Source: Gammaproteobacteria bacterium
GTDB taxonomy: Bacteria > Pseudomonadota > Gammaproteobacteria > Pseudomonadales > Pseudohongiellaceae
Assembly (NCBI GenBank): GCA_947377625.1
Contig: CANCGR010000542.1
Location: forward strand, 1 to 6,137
Direction: 5' to 3'
Length of the DNA stretch: 6,137 nt
The translations under genes were made by a program, and so were the position numbers. The notes under the pieces were generated by a model. The model saw nothing but the letters and a program-made list of their open reading frames with translations. It made no database searches and had not been told where the DNA came from. Positions 4,671 to 6,137 of this stretch are shown one piece after another; the first letter of the stretch is position 1, and the number at the start of each line of letters is the position of its first letter.

Positions 4671-5234
4671 ATGAAATATGCAGTCCTTGCCCTGCTTACA
4701 TTTACCCTCCTTTTTGGTGCGTGTAAAAAGAAAAACAGCAACAATGATCTGGTTTATATTCCGGGGACATTGTACGTAGGTCTCAAGGCGGCAACGCCCG
4801 CAGATTCATGTTTTAGTGTTGCTAACAGAGTGAATCTGAACATATTGGTGGTGAATGGTTATAATTATAGATCACCATTGCCCAAGGATAGAGTAACTGC
4901 ACTCAAAAATTTGCTGTTCACCAAAAAGTATATCGACACCTTTCAGCCAGGCAGTATCCTGCCACTCATGACCAATGTCTATTATTCAGCATTGGGTTAT
5001 ATGTCGGTTGGGGCAATCCTTAACTTTATGGATACTGCTTCCCAACGTGACTGGATACAAACAATAGGGCAACTCAATCTTACTGAAGTAATTCCTGCAA
5101 ACACCGATTCTGCAAAGACCATGCATGTGACTGTACCGGTTGGCAAGGAGCAGTATTACAAGGACTTGATACTGAAGAACAGTAATGTATCGTGGGTGAT
5201 GTTTGACTATCAGGGCACGCAGTATTTACATTGA
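4671..5234 (+). CDS. Predicted lipoprotein, function unknown
   Basis: A 187-residue predicted lipoprotein that I do not recognise. Residues 1-18 form a lipoprotein signal peptide with lipobox FGAC; C18 would be lipidated, followed by KKKNSNND, a polar tether usual in Bacteroidota. The mature part opens with a beta-like PGTLYVGLKA (31-40). A mixed region follows, with a basic helix around 71-87. The end is a second alpha/beta section with VTVPVGKEQYYKDLILKN (153-170) and aromatic strands to the C-terminus. The only other cysteine is C47. No enzyme motif was seen. It lies 90 bp after the thioredoxin stop with no clear terminator between them, so read-through is possible, but nothing else links the two. 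The gap 4581-4670 contains a GTAGAT direct repeat (4624 and 4637) and an AGCCT/AGGCT dyad (4632-4648) of unknown meaning. Confidence 0.78.
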   Translation: MKYAVLALLTFTLLFGACKKKNSNNDLVYIPGTLYVGLKAATPADSCFSVANRVNLNILVVNGYNYRSPLPKDRVTALKNLLFTKKYIDTFQPGSILPLMTNVYYSALGYMSVGAILNFMDTASQRDWIQTIGQLNLTEVIPANTDSAKTMHVTVPVGKEQYYKDLILKNSNVSWVMFDYQGTQYLH

Positions 5235-5265
5235 TGAATGCGGCAACAATATTGCTCTTAATAAT

Positions 5266-5306
5266 AAGGGAATCACCTGCGAACTATACCCGCAGATGAT
5301 TCCCTT
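5266..5306. terminator. Long bidirectional terminator-like hairpin
   Basis: AAGGGAATCA (5266-5275) pairs with TGATTCCCTT (5297-5306). After one mismatch, CTGCG (5277-5281) pairs with CGCAG (5291-5295), leaving a 9-base loop. It lies between convergent genes (stops at 5234 and 5401). The flanks are AT-rich, though neither has a clean T-run, so it may close both transcripts. Confidence 0.65.
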
Positions 5307-5360
5307 TCTATTTCAAAATAGGTAATCGCTTTTAGACACCCTCTGCAACCAGGTACCCCT

Positions 5361-5402
5361 GCCTGAACCCTATCGTTGCTTTTTTAACCGGTTCGGGCTT
5401 TT
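5361..5402 (+). terminator. Second hairpin with T-run next to the ATPase stop codon
   Basis: GCCTGAACC (5361-5369) pairs with GGTTCGGGC (5390-5398), with one wobble, across a 20-base loop, and TTTT follows on the plus strand. The T-run overlaps the stop codon of the minus-strand ATPase gene. The long loop makes it a weaker candidate than the hairpin at 5266. Confidence 0.4.
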
Positions 5403-6137
5403 AGTGATAATTGAAGATCTCAGCAAGGGTAAGTGGCTGGTTAATTGCAGCAGTATTTCCTAATTTAATTGACAGCGATTTTGACTTATCGAGGGATAGT
5501 TTTCTGAACTCGTAACGTGCTATAAGCCGCCCTTTTCTTAACAGGGCATCATCGACCATTGACACGGGGCAATTGAATGTGCAGATAACCTGTACGTTCA
5601 GAAAGTCGGACAAGAGCCCATCGGAAATATTGAGCATACTGGCTACCGGAGAATCTGAGCCGGAGGTGCGCTGGGTAATGAGCCTTTCGGCATCTTCAAT
5701 GATCAGGACACTATCTGGGTTCTCGATCAGTAGTTTGATAAACTCGGGGTTGGCAATGTGCTCGGCAAGGTTGGGTGGAATGAACATCACCTTCTTCCTG
5801 ATCTTTCCTACCAGGTAGCGGAGATAGGAGGTTTTGCCGGTTCCCGGTTCGCCATGTAGCAAGACAATCCCCTTATCCTGGTGCTTGTTTAGCCGCTTGC
5901 GGATAAGCGCATCCATTTCCCTGAAATCTTCGTTATAATGAAGTCCGATATCCAGCTTAACACGCTTCACTTCCATTTCCATTAACTGAAGGCCGTCCTC
6001 GCCCTTACCAATAATGTTGATCTCCTGCGGTTCCTGCCTGGCTCGTTTTTTGAAGCTGGTTAGTTTTTCTTTCAGTTCCATTATGGTTGCTGAAGCCGAT
6101 GGGCTGTAGAATATGTCGCAGTACTCTTCGCCCAGTT
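5401..6137 (-). CDS. AAA+ ATPase (AAA-family P-loop protein), 5' end outside the window
   Basis: The reading frame is open from the right edge: codons upstream of the ATG at 6081 read LGEEYCDIFYSPSASATI without a stop, so the protein very likely starts beyond 6137 and this entry is partial. Numbering from the internal M at 6081, Walker A is HGEPGTGKTS (76-85), Walker B LIIEDAE (126-132, with D130 as the Mg ligand), sensor 1 is CTFN (N170), and LLRKGRL (180-186) carries the arginine-finger/sensor region. The sequence before the ATPase core (LDIGLHYNEDF, 43-53) resembles a Bacteroidota family of stand-alone AAA ATPases with a variable N-terminal domain and unknown substrate. The protein ends soon after LTLAEIFN (217-224); relatives as I recall them run somewhat longer, but this is uncertain. 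Partner and function cannot be told. Confidence 0.88.
   Translation of the reverse strand, partial: LGEEYCDIFYSPSASATIMELKEKLTSFKKRARQEPQEINIIGKGEDGLQLMEMEVKRVKLDIGLHYNEDFREMDALIRKRLNKHQDKGIVLLHGEPGTGKTSYLRYLVGKIRKKVMFIPPNLAEHIANPEFIKLLIENPDSVLIIEDAERLITQRTSGSDSPVASMLNISDGLLSDFLNVQVICTFNCPVSMVDDALLRKGRLIARYEFRKLSLDKSKSLSIKLGNTAAINQPLTLAEIFNYH

Overview
The window looks like chromosomal DNA of a Bacteroidota bacterium, probably from the Chitinophagaceae/Sphingobacteriia side (the family guess is inference). Three things point there. Several start regions carry the Bacteroidota promoter pattern TTG-N(19-21)-TAnnTTTG and lack a Shine-Dalgarno sequence. Two predicted lipoproteins begin their mature part with Cys-Lys-Lys-Lys. 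An AAA+ ATPase and an ArsR-SRPBCC pair are of types common in that phylum.

Layout. 1-450 (minus strand): the first codons of an SRPBCC/AHSA1-type protein, preceded by its ArsR-family repressor and a promoter carrying two operator-like palindromes. About 500-600: a cluster of small GC-rich hairpins resembling a decayed REP-like repeat. 714-1286 (+): a CDP-alcohol phosphatidyltransferase-family membrane enzyme. 1401-2129 (+): an Ig-like lipoprotein whose end holds two hairpins facing a convergent HxlR regulator. 2151-3499: the HxlR regulator (-) and an NmrA/QorB-like NAD(P)-dependent reductase (+), divergent from a compact shared control region. 3504-3660: a 157-bp foldback (MITE-like) element that appears to have inserted between the reductase stop codon and its terminator. 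3736-4580: a second HxlR regulator (-) divergent from a thioredoxin (+) with a CPPC active site and an extra cysteine after the cis-proline. 4671-5234 (+): a second, unrecognised lipoprotein. 5401-6137 (-): an AAA+ ATPase whose frame runs off the right edge.

How the genes may work together. The middle (2151-4580) reads as a small redox/electrophile-response neighbourhood: two HxlR (DUF24) regulators of the class that includes thiol-based sensors, each back to back with a redox enzyme (an NAD(P)H:quinone reductase-like protein and a thioredoxin). The left end is a self-contained autoregulated ArsR-SRPBCC unit. The lipoproteins, phosphatidyltransferase and AAA+ ATPase show no clear functional tie to these. 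I found no RNA genes, CRISPR array or full transposase gene, and nothing that I can claim is a wholly new system. The foldback element and the atypical thioredoxin are the most distinctive items.
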